Below are positions 20,137 to 33,711 of a DNA stretch of 64,000 bases, piece after piece; within the stretch, counting starts at the first letter, position 1; every line of letters starts with the position of its first letter. Both the position numbers and the translations under genes were made by a program. The stretch comes from Isoetes taiwanensis (taxonomy: Eukaryota; Streptophyta; Lycopodiopsida; Isoetales; Isoetaceae), in the NCBI GenBank assembly GCA_021234155.1, contig JAJEKV010000062.1:1594602-1658601 (forward strand), given 5' to 3'. The notes beneath the pieces were generated by a model. That model did no database searches. It was not told the DNA's origin and saw nothing but the letters and a program-made list of their open reading frames with translations.

Positions 20137-20988
20137 TTAGACAAAATCATTCGCGTGATGTGCTTCAATAGCAACACCCGCCTCTACTCTCTTCTCTGAA
20201 TTGAATAATTTTAGTAAGTGTTTATATGACGGAATCAATAGTTCTCTTGCGATATAGACTTCTTTTAGGTAACAACCGCTTGTGTTCGGTGGCATGGCAA
20301 AGAAATCTTGCAGAGAGTTACACTTAATACCATACTTGAGTACATATTTTGAGCAGTGCAACACTAAGTGGGCTTCATCCTCAATTTCTTCTTCCATACA
20401 TACCTTGCAAGTACGCCTGTGCCTAGGAACATTCCCCCATCTTCCTACTTCAACTCCAAGGTGGTGAGAGCTTAGCCTCAACCTACAAAGTGTATGTCTC
20501 ATAAATAAGGACGATGTTTCACCCAGGTGTGGTGCTTCGTCTAGATTGGGATTTATTGTTTCTCTATAGAACATCATCTTTGTCCCATCGTCGGACCATA
20601 ATGTGCGTTGCACTATTACTTGAATCCAGCTACGTAATTTTGACTTATCTGCTGGTAAATCATTCAAGGATGTCCCCCATTTTTTCAACCACTTATCAAT
20701 ATTTGCGTACCATCCTTTCAAACTACTTTGTATCATAGCTCGACGAGGAAGACTATCTTCACTCATAGCTTGTACCCTTAGCAAATAGTTTAATGCCTTA
20801 CACAACGCTTCTGCTTCTAGAGGGATTAACCCTGCTTCAACAAGCATCATAGCATATGGGGTTTGTAGCTTTACCCCTAACTCTGTCATGAGAAACTTTT
20901 TCTGTATTTTTTCTACCCGTTTCCAAGTATCCAAGGAAAGGCCTGGCCCCCATACCTCACAACCATAAAGAACAAACGATTGAACCAA
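20137..20988 (-). CDS. LINE D ORF2 C-terminal part (open frame)
   Basis: A 283-codon open stretch beginning MVQSFVLYGCEVWGP, the post-RT LYG-E-WGP block. It runs through KKFLMTELGVKLQTPYAMML and SSHHLGVEVGRWG to a C-x2-C...EDEAHLVLHC zinc-binding-like end, followed by about 50 residues. It is the remainder of an ORF2 whose RT lies in other frames to the right (21000-22134). The real protein would be much longer, so this is a fragment. Confidence 0.7.
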   Translation of the reverse strand: MVQSFVLYGCEVWGPGLSLDTWKRVEKIQKKFLMTELGVKLQTPYAMMLVEAGLIPLEAEALCKALNYLLRVQAMSEDSLPRRAMIQSSLKGWYANIDKWLKKWGTSLNDLPADKSKLRSWIQVIVQRTLWSDDGTKMMFYRETINPNLDEAPHLGETSSLFMRHTLCRLRLSSHHLGVEVGRWGNVPRHRRTCKVCMEEEIEDEAHLVLHCSKYVLKYGIKCNSLQDFFAMPPNTSGCYLKEVYIARELLIPSYKHLLKLFNSEKRVEAGVAIEAHHANDFV

Positions 20989-22325
<1,337 letters not shown>

Positions 22326-22339
22326 ATTATGTCTATGGG

Positions 22340-22354
22340 AGGCCACAAAGGCCT
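22340..22354 (-). other. LINE A 3' stem-loop
   Basis: AGGCC-5 nt-GGCCT lies 17 nt from the (AG)n tract. The homologous stem in LINE B is 26801-26815. Confidence 0.6.
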
Positions 22355-22369
22355 ATTAGACAAAACCAC

Positions 22370-23239
22370 TTAAACATCTTCATAAAATAATAGATGAGTT
22401 TCCAAATCATCATCTAGCTCATCACTCTCACTCAAACTATCTGAATTATCAACATTAACAGCAGTGTGAGAACTTAAACAAGTATCCCTATGTTGGAGAA
22501 GTTCAATCAAATATTTTCCCAACATATCACTATTAAGTGTAAAAAGAGTGGGTAGATCGTTATAATGAATACCGTGTTTATCTCGAATTGCTTCATAGGC
22601 CCTACATCGAAGCAATGTATGATCTTCATCCTCCACCTGGTTTGAGTCACATACCTTGCAGTATCTTTGATCTCGTGGTATGATATGCCCCCATCTCCCC
22701 ACTTCTACTCCCAAATGGTGGGAGCTAAGACGGATCCTGCATATAGAATGTCTCTTTTGTATTGAAATATTTTCCTGTAAGTGTGTAGATGGCGTCAAAT
22801 TCGGATTTATGCTTTGCTTGTATAAGATCATCTTAGTTTTGGGTTGCCTCCACATCTTCATAAGTATCTTCTTAGAGATCCATTGTCTTAGATCCGAGTC
22901 AACCAAGATCACTTCATCCCATTGGATATCCCATTTTTGGAGCCATTTTGTTACATCATGTAATAATCCTTTCTCTTTACTTGATATCAAAGCTTTGTGA
23001 GCAAGCCGAGATTCATCTAATGCCAACACCTTCTTGAGGTACATAATACACCTCAAAATAGCTTCTCCCTCAAGTGGCATTAGCCCACTTTCCGTCAACA
23101 TCATAGGGTAAGGTGTTTGAGCTTTCACTCCCAACTCAAGCCTTAAGAACTTCTTCAAGACTTGTTCTATATCATCCCATAGACATTGCGGAATGCTTGG
23201 CCCCCAAATTTCAGATCCATATAGGATTACACTTTGCAC
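22370..23239 (-). CDS. LINE A ORF2 C-terminal part (open frame)
   Basis: A 289-codon open stretch from MQSVILYGSEIWGPS through FLRLELGVKAQTPYPMMLTE and RLSSHHLGVEVGRWGHII to a CKVC...EDEDHTLLRC zinc-binding-like motif, and a C-terminal acidic Ser/Asp run. The same frame in LINE B is 358 codons because it starts further upstream. This is a mobile-element protein with no host role inferred. Confidence 0.75.
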   Translation of the reverse strand: MQSVILYGSEIWGPSIPQCLWDDIEQVLKKFLRLELGVKAQTPYPMMLTESGLMPLEGEAILRCIMYLKKVLALDESRLAHKALISSKEKGLLHDVTKWLQKWDIQWDEVILVDSDLRQWISKKILMKMWRQPKTKMILYKQSINPNLTPSTHLQENISIQKRHSICRIRLSSHHLGVEVGRWGHIIPRDQRYCKVCDSNQVEDEDHTLLRCRAYEAIRDKHGIHYNDLPTLFTLNSDMLGKYLIELLQHRDTCLSSHTAVNVDNSDSLSESDELDDDLETHLLFYEDV

Positions 23240-24900
23240 AAGTGACCGATCTGAGCTTTACTTTTAAGGTTCCAAGACCATAAATGAGACCTCCTACACA
23301 TGCTATGCAACATATAAGGCTCTTTGCCCTCCATCAACTCGTTGTGAAATACACATATTCCATCTATGATTCCTCTTTGAAAATAAGGCACAAGTATTTA
23401 TAAGAATCACATATACTCACAAGACTCCCTTTATATCTGAAAATAGGTTCCTGTTTGAGAGCACCAACCGCCATAACACTTGTCTTGTCTAAGTTCACTT
23501 GCATGCCCTGTTTGATCACAAAATGCAACCAATCCATCTAGGTGTTTTTGCATGTGTTCTTTTGATCTTGCAAATATAACAACATCATCGGCATACATCA
23601 ATAATCGTATAATGTAGCCATGTACTTCAAGTACCTCGGCAATTATTATGTAGCCAAGCCTCTAGACCATCAATGAACAAGCCAAATAAGGTGGGAGACA
23701 TCGGGCAACCCTGTTTCACTCCAATGTCACTTTCTACATGGGCTGAAACATCTAATGAAAAAGGTTGTGATAATTCTACAAGCACCTTCTCATAGAGCAC
23801 CTGTACTGCAGTTCTAAGCTCAAGTGGCACATTAAGCGTTTCTAGTCTTTCCCATAATTGCACACGTGGAACCTTATCAAAGGCCTTTTTAAAGTCAACG
23901 AATGCCACATACACTGGTTTTTTTGTTCCTTTAACATTATCAAAGACCGTTTTCAACACCAACAAGTGGTCCAATGTGGATCTGCCCGGCCTAAAACCAG
24001 CTTGCGTTACTGCCCTTTTTTGATTGACTTCTGCCCATAAGCTCAATTTTTTCTCCAAAATAGATGCAAAAAGTTTTGAGAACAAATTACTTACCAGAAT
24101 TGTTCTATAGTTACTTGCATCTTGTCTAGATCCCCCTTTGAATATCGGCACCACTCTGTTCCTGCACCAATCAAACGGGAAGCCTTGTGCCAATGCAAGG
24201 TTAAACATGCGAGTAATGATAGGAACAACACTTGGACCTGCCCATTTTAGATGTTCAGCACTAAGAGAATTCAGATCTGGTGCTTTACCATTTGATAACG
24301 ATGTAATGCCATCCTTTACCTCATCCTCTTTAATTACCAATGTCGATCTCACAATGTTTGTGTTGGTTGGCGCTGCATTATGGTAGAGAGCCATTACATA
24401 TTGCCATAGCTCCCGCTTCAAGTGGAATATCATTGCTTTTAGTCTTCTTAAGGCCATTCCGAGAAAAGTTTAGGCTCGTCTAGATATCTTTGACACAAAA
24501 TCGGCGCCTTTGCTTGATATATTGCCTTTTCTTACACCTTATAACACGCTTTATAGCGCGTTTTTATAGTGCATTTTAAGATGTTGATCACATGTTTGCC
24601 ACTGACGCTTAGCATCTCGGCATTCTCGGTCGAACCATGCTCTACATGGTAGGCCTCTGCGTGCTCTTTGAGAGATAAAGATCTCCGTCTTTGCATCCTC
24701 TAAAAGCTTTACTAGTTGGTCATTCATGGCATTCGCACCCCCTTCCCATTGTAAATTGGTTGTCTTGTCTTCAACACAAGAGCTGTAATCGATTATGGAT
24801 CGAGAAAATATTTCTTTTGCTTATATTGATCTTTGATAATGTGTCGGTCAACCTTTAGAGAGAAATGCAATGGGTTATGGTCCGATTCAAGTTCTTCATT
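23240..24900 (-). pseudogene. LINE A reverse transcriptase
   Basis: A 276-codon open block (24457-23627) holds ITSLSNGKAPDLNSLSAEHL, VVPIFKGGSRQDASNYRTI, AVTQAGFRPGRSTLDHLLVL, YVAFVDFKKAFDKVPR and VKQGCPMSPTLFGLFIDGLE. The catalytic YADD lies in the next frame at 23584-23595 (LMYADDVVIFARS), after a break. Upstream, a CRAWFDRECRDAKRQW-like block (24640-24600) completes the pre-RT region. All catalytic residues are present, and only small indels disrupt it. Confidence 0.8.
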
Positions 24901-24959
24901 CCCTCATGTAAAATCGATGACGCCACACAATGATTCTTACGCCATAACTAAATAATCTA

Positions 24960-25693
24960 CGCACTCCTTGCTCGATAAGTGTTATTCATGGAATGAGGAA
25001 ATCTCGGTCCAGCCCATTACATATTATCAAATTTTGTTGCCACATAAGCTGGAGAAACCGCCGCCCACTTTTAGTGACAGTTAGATCCTTTGACCGTCTT
25101 CTCCTTCCCAAGATTTGCATATCATGATCGCCCATCTCTTCCAGCCACAATGGGTCCTTATCCCCGTGGAGTGAAGATACCAGAGTGCCAATCCTACTAT
25201 TAAAATCACCCGCCAATATTATCTTGCCTCGTGTTTGGAAATCCATGATGTCCGTTCCAAAGCAAAGAACAAGTCATCCCGAGATGCATCGATTCATCGA
25301 ATATGTTTTGTGTGCTTGGGAGCAAAATAACATACTGCCATGAAATACGGGATATGTGATCCTTTTATTTCCAGCCAAATGTACTGTTGGTTCTTATCCT
25401 TTCTAATACCTGTGATTAAATCTTTGCATGCTGGTCTACTTAGGCATTTCAAAAATGATATTTGTGAACGTACAACACATGCAATGCTTACGAAGGCTGA
25501 ATCGCTTGTTTGCTTCTAGGCCACCATTGCCAGTATCTGTGTCTCTGAATCTTATATTTTTCACTGAATATATCATCTCGAATCCCTCAATATCTGGAAG
25601 AGCATACATATCATGTTCCTTAGTTTCCACGAAACACATAACATCCACTTTCTCTAGAATTGTATACATGCTAAGAACTTTGTCAATAGTCAC
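24960..25693 (-). pseudogene. LINE A endonuclease
   Basis: VDVMCFVETKEHDMYALPDI (catalytic Glu block) at 25640-25580, KIILAGDFNSRIG (GDFN block) near 25210, and LESDHNPLHFSL-like text further on (about 24880) mark an apurinic-type endonuclease. It is split by frameshifts near 25430 and 25250. Confidence 0.75.
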
Positions 25694-25696
25694 CGG

Positions 25697-26437
25697 TTAA
25701 TATTCCGGACCGCTATTCGTGAAAGCCTCCCGCAAGTACCTATTCAAAACAACCTTCCCTTTGAGCCATTTCACCCTCGGGTTATTTTGTTTTGCCTCTT
25801 TAAACTTTTGCTCTCGCTTTTTTCTCAGAATCGATCTTTTTGTAAGATCATCGTTAACCCAAATGAATTTGCCTTTCAATGTATGCCTCTCGCTTTAAAA
25901 ACCTGAAACCTATCCTCTTTATTGACAAATTTAACCAAAATATGCCTTGTTCCATGATCACGTGAACCAATTTAAAGCTTCAAAGCAAATCCAGCTTGTT
26001 ACTTGCATTTCTTTCCGCGAAAAATTTTGAAACTACCTCTTTTCAGATTCTCCTTGTCCCGCTTCAGGCAAGCCTACAATTCAAGATTTAAAGCCCTTTG
26101 CTTTCTTTCCCGTGGTTCCACATATGATTCAAATGCTTGCTTTAATTCATAGAACTCGGTGCATCTTTGTTCTTCAGTTCTTGTCTCTGTCAATTCAACA
26201 ATTTCAGATTTTACGTGGTCAATCTCATTTCGCATCTCCTGGAAGTTTGTTTTCGAGTGATTCATTCTCGGCCAGAAGGTGTTGGATTTACGCCATTAAT
26301 TTCTCCTCGCGAGATCTTGCCTCTGCTGAATGCTATGAGTTCATTCAGAATAGTACTCAACGAAATTTCCTCTGCTTGCTTGCTCGAGTTGGAATCTTCC
26401 TCTCTGCCTTTTGCTGCAGTCCGCTTCTTCCGTGCCA
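25697..26437 (-). pseudogene. LINE A ORF1 (coiled coil plus RRM-like)
   Basis: The start is MARKKRTAAKGREEDSN. A heptad-rich middle follows (NEIDHVKSEIVELTETRTEE), then a nucleic-acid-binding tail containing LKGKFIWVNDDLTKRSILRK and VKWLKGKVVLNRYL. The layout matches L1-type ORF1 proteins, which trimerise through a coiled coil and bind element RNA. The frame is broken in two places. The next ORF (endonuclease) begins within a few bases of its end. Confidence 0.7.
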
Positions 26438-26786
<349 letters not shown>

Positions 26787-26830
26787 ATTATGTCTATGGG
26801 AGGCCTCAAAGGCCTATTAGACAAAACCAC

Positions 26831-27907
26831 CTAAACATCTTCATAAAATAATAGATGAGTTTCCAAATCCTCATCTAACTCATCACTCTCATCTGAATTA
26901 TCAACATTAACAGCAGTGTGAGAACTTAAACAAGTATCCCTATGTTGGAGAAGTTCAATCAAATATTTTCCCAACATATCACTATTAAGTGTAAAAAGAG
27001 TGGGTAGATCGTTATAATGAATACCGTGTTTATCTCGAATTGTTTCATAGGCCCTACATCGAAGCAATGTATGATCTTCATCCTCCACCTGGTTTGAGTC
27101 ACATACCTTGCAGTATCTTTGATCTCGTGGTATGATATGCCCCCATCTCCCCACTTCTACTCCCAAATGGTGGGAGCTAAGACGGATCCTGCAGATAGAA
27201 TGTCTCTTTTGTATTGAAATATTTTCCTGTAAGTGTGTAGATGGCGTCAAATTCGGATTTATGCTTTGCTTGTATAAGATCATCTTAGTTTTGGGCTGCC
27301 TCCACATCTTCATAAGTATCTTCTTAGAGATCCATTGTCTTAGATCCGAGTCAACCAAGATCACTTCATCCCATTGGATATCCCATATTTGGAGCCATTT
27401 TGTTACATCATGTAATAATCCTTTATCTTTACTTGATATCAAAGCTTTGTGAGCAAGCCGAGATTCATCCAATGCCAACACCTTCTTGAGCAAGCCGAGA
27501 TCATCCAATGCCAACACCTTCTTGAGGTACATAATACACCTCAAAATAGCTTCTCCCTCAAGTGGCATTAGCCCACTTTCCGTCAACATCATAGGGTAAG
27601 GTGTTTGAGCTTTCACTCCCAACTCAAGCCTTAAGAACTTCTTCAAGACTTGTTCTATATCATCCCATAGACATTGCGGAATGCTTGGCCCCCAAATTTC
27701 AGATCCATATAGGATTACACTTTGCACAAGTGACTGATACAGCTTTACTTTAAGGTTCCAAGACCATAAATGAGACCTCCTACACATGCTATGCAATGCA
27801 TATAAGGCTCTTTGCCCTCCATCAACTCGTTGTGAAATACACATATTCCATCTATGATTCTCACTGAAAATAAGGCCCAAGTATTTATAAGAATCACATA
27901 TACTCAC
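26831..27907 (-). CDS. LINE B ORF2 C-terminal part (open frame)
   Basis: A 358-codon open stretch from MSICDSYKYLGLIFSENHRW (post-catalytic RT) through VILYGSEIWGP and the CKVC...EDEDHTLLRC motif to an acidic tail. It contains a repeated KKVLALD segment caused by the 36-bp duplication (27451-27487 and 27488-27523) that is absent from LINE A. It is a fragment of ORF2, since the RT core is in other frames. Confidence 0.75.
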   Translation of the reverse strand: MSICDSYKYLGLIFSENHRWNMCISQRVDGGQRALYALHSMCRRSHLWSWNLKVKLYQSLVQSVILYGSEIWGPSIPQCLWDDIEQVLKKFLRLELGVKAQTPYPMMLTESGLMPLEGEAILRCIMYLKKVLALDDLGLLKKVLALDESRLAHKALISSKDKGLLHDVTKWLQIWDIQWDEVILVDSDLRQWISKKILMKMWRQPKTKMILYKQSINPNLTPSTHLQENISIQKRHSICRIRLSSHHLGVEVGRWGHIIPRDQRYCKVCDSNQVEDEDHTLLRCRAYETIRDKHGIHYNDLPTLFTLNSDMLGKYLIELLQHRDTCLSSHTAVNVDNSDESDELDEDLETHLLFYEDV

Positions 27908-27999
27908 AAGACTCCCTTTATATCTGAAAATAGGTTCCGTTTGAGAGCACCAACCGTCATAACACTTGTCTTGTCTAAGTTCACTTGCATGCCTGTTTG

Positions 28000-29236
28000 A
28001 TCACAAAATGCGACCAATCCATCTAGGTGTTTTTGCATGTGTTCTTTTGATCTTGCAAATATAACAACATCATCGCATACATCAATAAGCGCATAATGTA
28101 GCCATGTACTTCAAATTACCTCCCGGCAATTATTATGTAGCCAAGCCTCTAGACCATCAATGAACAAGCCAAATAAGGTGGGAGACATCGGCAACCCCTG
28201 TTTCACTCCAATGTCACTTTCCACATGGGCTGAAACATCTAATGAAAAAGGTTGTGATAATTCTACAAGCACTTTCTCATAGAGCACACATCGCTTTGAG
28301 TTCTAAGCTCAAGTGGCACATTAAGCGTTTCTAGTCTTTCCCATAATTGCAGACGTGGAACCTTATCAAAGGCCTTTTTAAAGTCAACGAATGCCACATA
28401 CACTGATTTTTTTGTTCCTTTAACATTATCAAAGACCGTTTTCAACACCAACAAGTGGTCCAATGTGGATCTGCCCGGCCTAAAACCAGCTTGCGTTACT
28501 GCCCTTTTTTGATTGACTTCTGCCCATAAGCTCAATTTTTTCTCCAAAATAGATGAAAAAAGTTTTGAGAACAAATTACTTACCAAAATTGTTCTATAGT
28601 TACTTGCATCTTGTCTAGATCCCCCTTTGAATATCGGCACCACTCTGTTCCTGCACCAATCAAACGGGAAGCCTTGTGTCAATGCAAGGTTAAACATGCG
28701 AGTAATGATAGGAACAACACTTGGACCTGCCCATTTTAGATGTTCAGCACTAAGAGAATTCAGATCTGGTGCTTTACCATTTGATAACGATGTAATGCCA
28801 TCCTTTACCTCCTCCTCTTTAATTACCAATGTCGATCTCACAATGTTTGTGTTGGCTGCTGCATTATGGTAGAGAGCCATTACATATTGCCATAGCTCCT
28901 CTGCTTCAAGTGGAATATCATTGCTTTTAGTCTTCTTAAGGCCATTCCAGAAAAGTTTAGGCTCGTCTAGATATCTTTGACACAAAATCAAGCGCCTTTG
29001 CTTGATATATTGCCTTTTCTTACACCTTATAACACGCTTATAGCGCTGTTTATAGTGCATTTTAAGATGCTGATCACATGTTTGCCACTGACGCTTAGCA
29101 TCTCGGCATTCTCGGTCGAACCATGCTCTACATGGTAGGCCTCTGCGTGCTCTTTGAGAGATAAAGATCTCTTGTCTTTGCATCCTCTAAAAGCTTTACT
29201 AGTTGGTCGCTCATGGCATTCGGACCCTTTTCCCAT
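28000..29236 (-). pseudogene. LINE B reverse transcriptase
   Basis: A 306-codon open block (29183-28263) carries CRAWFDRECRDAKRQW, SNGKAPDLNSL, GRSTLDHLLVL and FVDFKKAFDKVPR. The YADD block near 28069-28080 has lost one G relative to LINE A, shifting the frame exactly at the active site. Confidence 0.8.
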
Positions 29237-29257
29237 TGTAAATTGGCTGCCTTGTCT

Positions 29258-29991
29258 TCAACACAAGAGCGGTAATCGATTATGGAGATGAGGCTTCGTA
29301 AAATATTTCTTTTGCTTATATTGATCTTTGATAATGTGTCGGTCAACCCGTAGAGAGAAATGCAATGGGTTATGGTCTGATTCAAGTTCTTCATTCCCTA
29401 CTGTAAAATCGATGACGTCACACAATGATTCTTCTGCCATAACTAAATAATCTACAGTACTCCTTGCTCGACAAGTGTTATTCATGGAATGAGGAAATCT
29501 GTCCAGCCCATTACATATTATCAAATTTATACCGCCACATAAGCCGAAACCGCCCCACTTTTAGTGACACGGTTAGATCCTTTGACCGTCTTCTCCTTCC
29601 CGAGATTTGCATATCATGATCGTCCATCTCTTCCAGCCACAATGGGTCCTTATCCCCTCGTGGAGTGAAGCGACCAGAGTGCCAATCCTACTATTAAAAT
29701 CACCCGCCAATATTATCTTGCCTCGCGGCTTGGAAATCCATGATGTCCTGTTCCAAAGCAAAGAACAAGTCATCTGAGATGCATCATTCTTGAATATGTT
29801 TTGTGTGCTTGGGAGCAAAATAACATACCGCCATGAAATACGGGATATGTGATCCTTTTATTTCCAGCCAAATGTACTTGTTGGTTCTTATCCTTTCTAA
29901 TACCGTGATTAAATCTTTGCATGTCGGGTCTAACAAAGCAAGCTAGGCCACCATTGCCGATGATCGTGCCTTTGAATCTTATATTTTTCAT
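29258..29991 (-). pseudogene. LINE B endonuclease
   Basis: Contains NIRFKGTIIGNGGLACFVRP, KIILAGDFNSRIGTLVASLH and LESDHNPLHFSLRVDRH, that is, the GDFN and SDH blocks. It is broken by indels near 29540 and 29810. Confidence 0.75.
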
Positions 29992-31092
29992 GAATATATC
30001 ATCTCGAATCCCTCAATATCAGGAAGAGCATACATATCATGTTCCTTAGTTTCCACGCGAAACACATAACATCCACTTTCTCTAGAATTGTATACATGCT
30101 AAGAACTTTGTCAATAGTCACCCGGTTAATATTCGCACCGCTATTAAGTAAGCCTCCCGAAAGTACCTATTCAAAAACAACCTTCCCTTTGAGCCATTTC
30201 AATTGCGTCGGTTATTTTGTTTTGCCTCTTTAAACTTTGCGACTCCGCTTCTTTTCCCCAGAATCGATCTTTTGTAAGATCATCGTTAACCCAAATGAAT
30301 TTGCCTTTCAATGTATGCCTCTCGCTTTAAAACCGAAACCTATCCTCTTTATTGACAAATTTAACCAAAATATGCCTTGTTCCATGATCACGTGAACCAA
30401 TTTCAAAGCTTCAAGCAAATCCGGTTGTTACTTGCATTTCTTCTTCGCGAAAAATTTTGAAACTACCTCTTTCGTATTCTCCTTGTCCTTTCGGGCAAGC
30501 CTACAATTCAAGATTTAAAGCCCTTTGCTTTCTTTCCTGTGTCTCCACATATGATTCAAATGCTTGCTTTAATTCATAGAACTCGGTGCATCTTCGTTCT
30601 TGAGTTCTTGTCTCCTCGTAATTCAACAATTTCAGATTTTACGTGGTCAATCTCACCGCATCTCCGGAAGTTTGTTTTCAAGGTGATTCATTCTCACCAA
30701 GGTGTTGGATTTCGCCATTAATTTCTCCTCGCGAGATGTTGCCTCCCGCTTTCAATGCTATGAGTTCATTCAGAATAGTACTCAAACGAAATTTCCTTAC
30801 TTGCTCGAAGTTGGAATCTTCCTCTCTCGCCTTTTCTTTGCAGTCCGCTTCTTCCGTGCCATTGTCGGGTAGCAGACCACGAACTTGCAACCAAGTCAAC
30901 GGAGAGCAACCGGCTGAAAATACCCGGACCAGGAAAATTACAATTACAGATACCTAAACAGATCCAAACCTGGTCATGTCATATACGTTAGAAAGGTCTA
31001 GGAATCAGCTTTCCAAAGAGCCCAAGCATGTGCCAACTGACTTTCGGGAGAGAGTTATGACTGTTGAACTTTCACCCTCAAAAAACCTAGCG

Positions 31093-31205
<113 letters not shown>

Positions 31206-31226
31206 TGCTTTTATTTTCCATCTATG

Positions 31227-31239
31227 AGGCCATCGGCCT
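31227..31239 (-). other. LINE C 3' stem-loop
   Basis: AGGCC-3 nt-GGCCT lies 24 nt from the (AG)n tract, at the position homologous to the stems in LINEs A, B and D. Confidence 0.6.
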
Positions 31240-31396
31240 ATTAGATGTTGCAGCTTACAAGGATTGTCTAACAAAACATGCATGTCAAAGTGCACCCCTC
31301 GCCGGAGTGCGACTTGTGCTCTCTCGCCTTCTTTAAACTCTTCCAACAATTGCTTGTAGTTTGGGATTGAGACCGATCTCAGCTCCATTGCTTCAA

Positions 31397-32330
31397 TTAG
31401 GTACCTCCTGGTGATGCTACCGGTTGTGAAAAGAACTCAAGCGTGGAAGTCGGATTGCTCCCCATTCGGTCCCTTTGAGTTTGATACGGACGGTGGAGAA
31501 CAAAATGTGCCTCATCCTCTATTTCATTGGACCAAGATACCTTGCATGTAAAGGCCAAGCCATGAGGTATGTCACCCCATCGCCCAATCTCCACTCCCGG
31601 TGATGTGAGCTGAGCCGGAATCACTGATTGTGTGCCTCTTGTGCATGGATATCCCTCCGAAGGTATGGCATTGCTCTCATTTCGGGGTTCATAGAGGTGC
31701 GATAGTATTCCATTTTGGTACTGCCCCCGCCATGCTTTATCTTGAAGTGTATCTTCACCCACTCCCTTATCATGTCCTTGTCAAGCGGCATGTTGTCCAA
31801 GCTCATTCCCCATTTGCTAAGCCATTTCCTCAAGTCGGGCCAAGTGCCATCCCTTGTTCTCACTTTCTTTCATTGCCAAAATGCGGAAAACTATCGTATC
31901 CATTGATTTCACCTTGAGAAGAAAGTGCAATGTTTGGCATAATGCTTAAGCCCTCAAGAGGCAACAGGCCGATTCATTGAGCATCATTTCATATGGTGTT
32001 CCGCAGCTTTAACCCCGAAGCTCTGTCATGAGGAACTTCTTTTGATTTTTCTCTACTCGCTTCCACATATCTAGAGATAAGCCTCGGCCCCCGTGATCTC
32101 ACACCCATATAAAATCACCGCTTGAACCAGAACTTTGTATAGCATTTTCTTGAGTCCAAAGTCTACAATTTCTACCTTCCGCATCTTCTTCAAGATTGAG
32201 AAAAGGGCTTTCAGCCCGCTATCCGTTCTATGCTCAACCGCCTTGTTCCATTTATAGTTTTGGTCCACAATTAGACCCAAGTATTTATCTTGTGTGGTGA
32301 CTTCTACCTTCTCGTTTTTAAAAGTGAAAC
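31397..32330 (-). pseudogene. LINE C ORF2 C-terminal domain
   Basis: VDQNYKWNKAVEHRTDSGLK, ILYGCEITG (LYG-E block), LRKWLSKWGMSLDNMPLDKD, then a CKVSWSNEIEDEAHFVLH end in which the second Cys of the CxxC is Ser. It spans several frames. Confidence 0.7.
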
Positions 32331-32399
32331 CGAAATGGCCGAACGGGTGCCAAATACCAAGATCTTTGTTTTTCCTAGGTTTCTTGTCATTTGCATTTG

Positions 32400-33330
32400 G
32401 TCACAGAAAAGAGGCTAGCACATCTAGGTGTTTTGAGCATCTAGTGCATTTCTAGAGAGCAACACGATGTCATCTCAAGCAGATAGGAGTAGGGCCACCA
32501 TGAATCCATGAAGTTGTGTTCCGTTACACCCGCTATCCATGATCCATGACTCCAGCTCATCTATGAATATTCCAAATAGAGTGGGCGAGCGGACAACCCT
32601 GTTTAACACCAATATTCTTTGTCTACCATTTCCTTGCATATATCGGAAAAGAGGTGATGATAGTTGCACCCATACCTTTTCATACAGCTTAGCCCATTGC
32701 ATGCCGATATTGCGAAGGCACCCTAACTTCTCCATCCCCGCTCCACAAGTCCCTCTCCCCATTGTATCAAAGGCTTTAGTCAGGTCTACAAAGATGGCAA
32801 AGAGTGGCTTTTTTGGTCTTCTTCACCGAGTCCATGGCTGCCCGAAGTGTAAGGAGGTGGTCCATGGTGGACTTGGTAGGCCTAAAACCGCTTTGTCCCT
32901 TTGCTCAAGGCCATTATCCTCGGCCCATGTGCTGATTTTCTGCTCTAGGATTGTTGCAACGAGCTTGGAGAACAGATTGCTTATCATAATCATTCGGTAG
33001 TTGCTTGGGTCAGCCTCGTTACCAGTTTTATGCAGGGGCACCACTTTCGCTTGCCGGGATGGTGGGGAAACCATCTTCGTGGCACCATTCAACATCTTCG
33101 GGATAATTGAGTGAGTTGTAGGCCCCGCCCACTTCAATAGCTCGGCCGCTAGGCCAGATGCATCAGCTGCTTTGCCTTTCGCAAGTTTACGGATCCCTTT
33201 TGTGAGGTCTTCTTCTGTGATTTGTAGCGCTTCTCCTCTCTTTTCATATGTGTCATGTATGCCCCTACATGATAGAGCTTGTGCAAATGTGCCATCAATG
33301 GCTCAATTTCCGGTTGCTTGCCTTGGCCTT
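32400..33330 (-). pseudogene. LINE C reverse transcriptase
   Basis: LKWAGPTTHSIIPKMLN-like text, KVVPLHKTGNEADPSNYRMI, SNLFSKLVATILEQKISTWA, PTLFGIFIDELESWI, and a degraded catalytic region near 32470. KPLFAIFVDLTKAFDTM can be read across frames at 32760-32810. Many small indels break the frame. Confidence 0.7.
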
Positions 33331-33711
33331 GCTATGTTTTGATTGATTCCAAAATTTTTGGGTACATCCAGTTTTTGTACCAGCTCTTCTTGCTTTGCTC
33401 TACCGTGTAGGCGCTCTTTTCTTTTGCCTAAGCGGCTTGAAATAGTCTTTTTCGATGGCGGGTTTGGCTTGTTTCATTGGCCCTCTTGTACATCTCCCTA
33501 TGGTTTTTTGCATTCTTGGTCGAACCGGATGTTCTGGGGCAGCCCCTTGTTTCTCTCAGACGAGCAAAAGCACTTGGTTGTCGCGTCTCTCGAGCATTCG
33601 GAAAGAAGTGCATTGCTGATTTCTAGGGGTATTTGGGCCAGCGGATGCTTTGGCGCTTTGCCTTCACAAACTTCTAAGAAATTGCTAGCTTTTTCCGGAT
33701 CGAGCCCCCAT

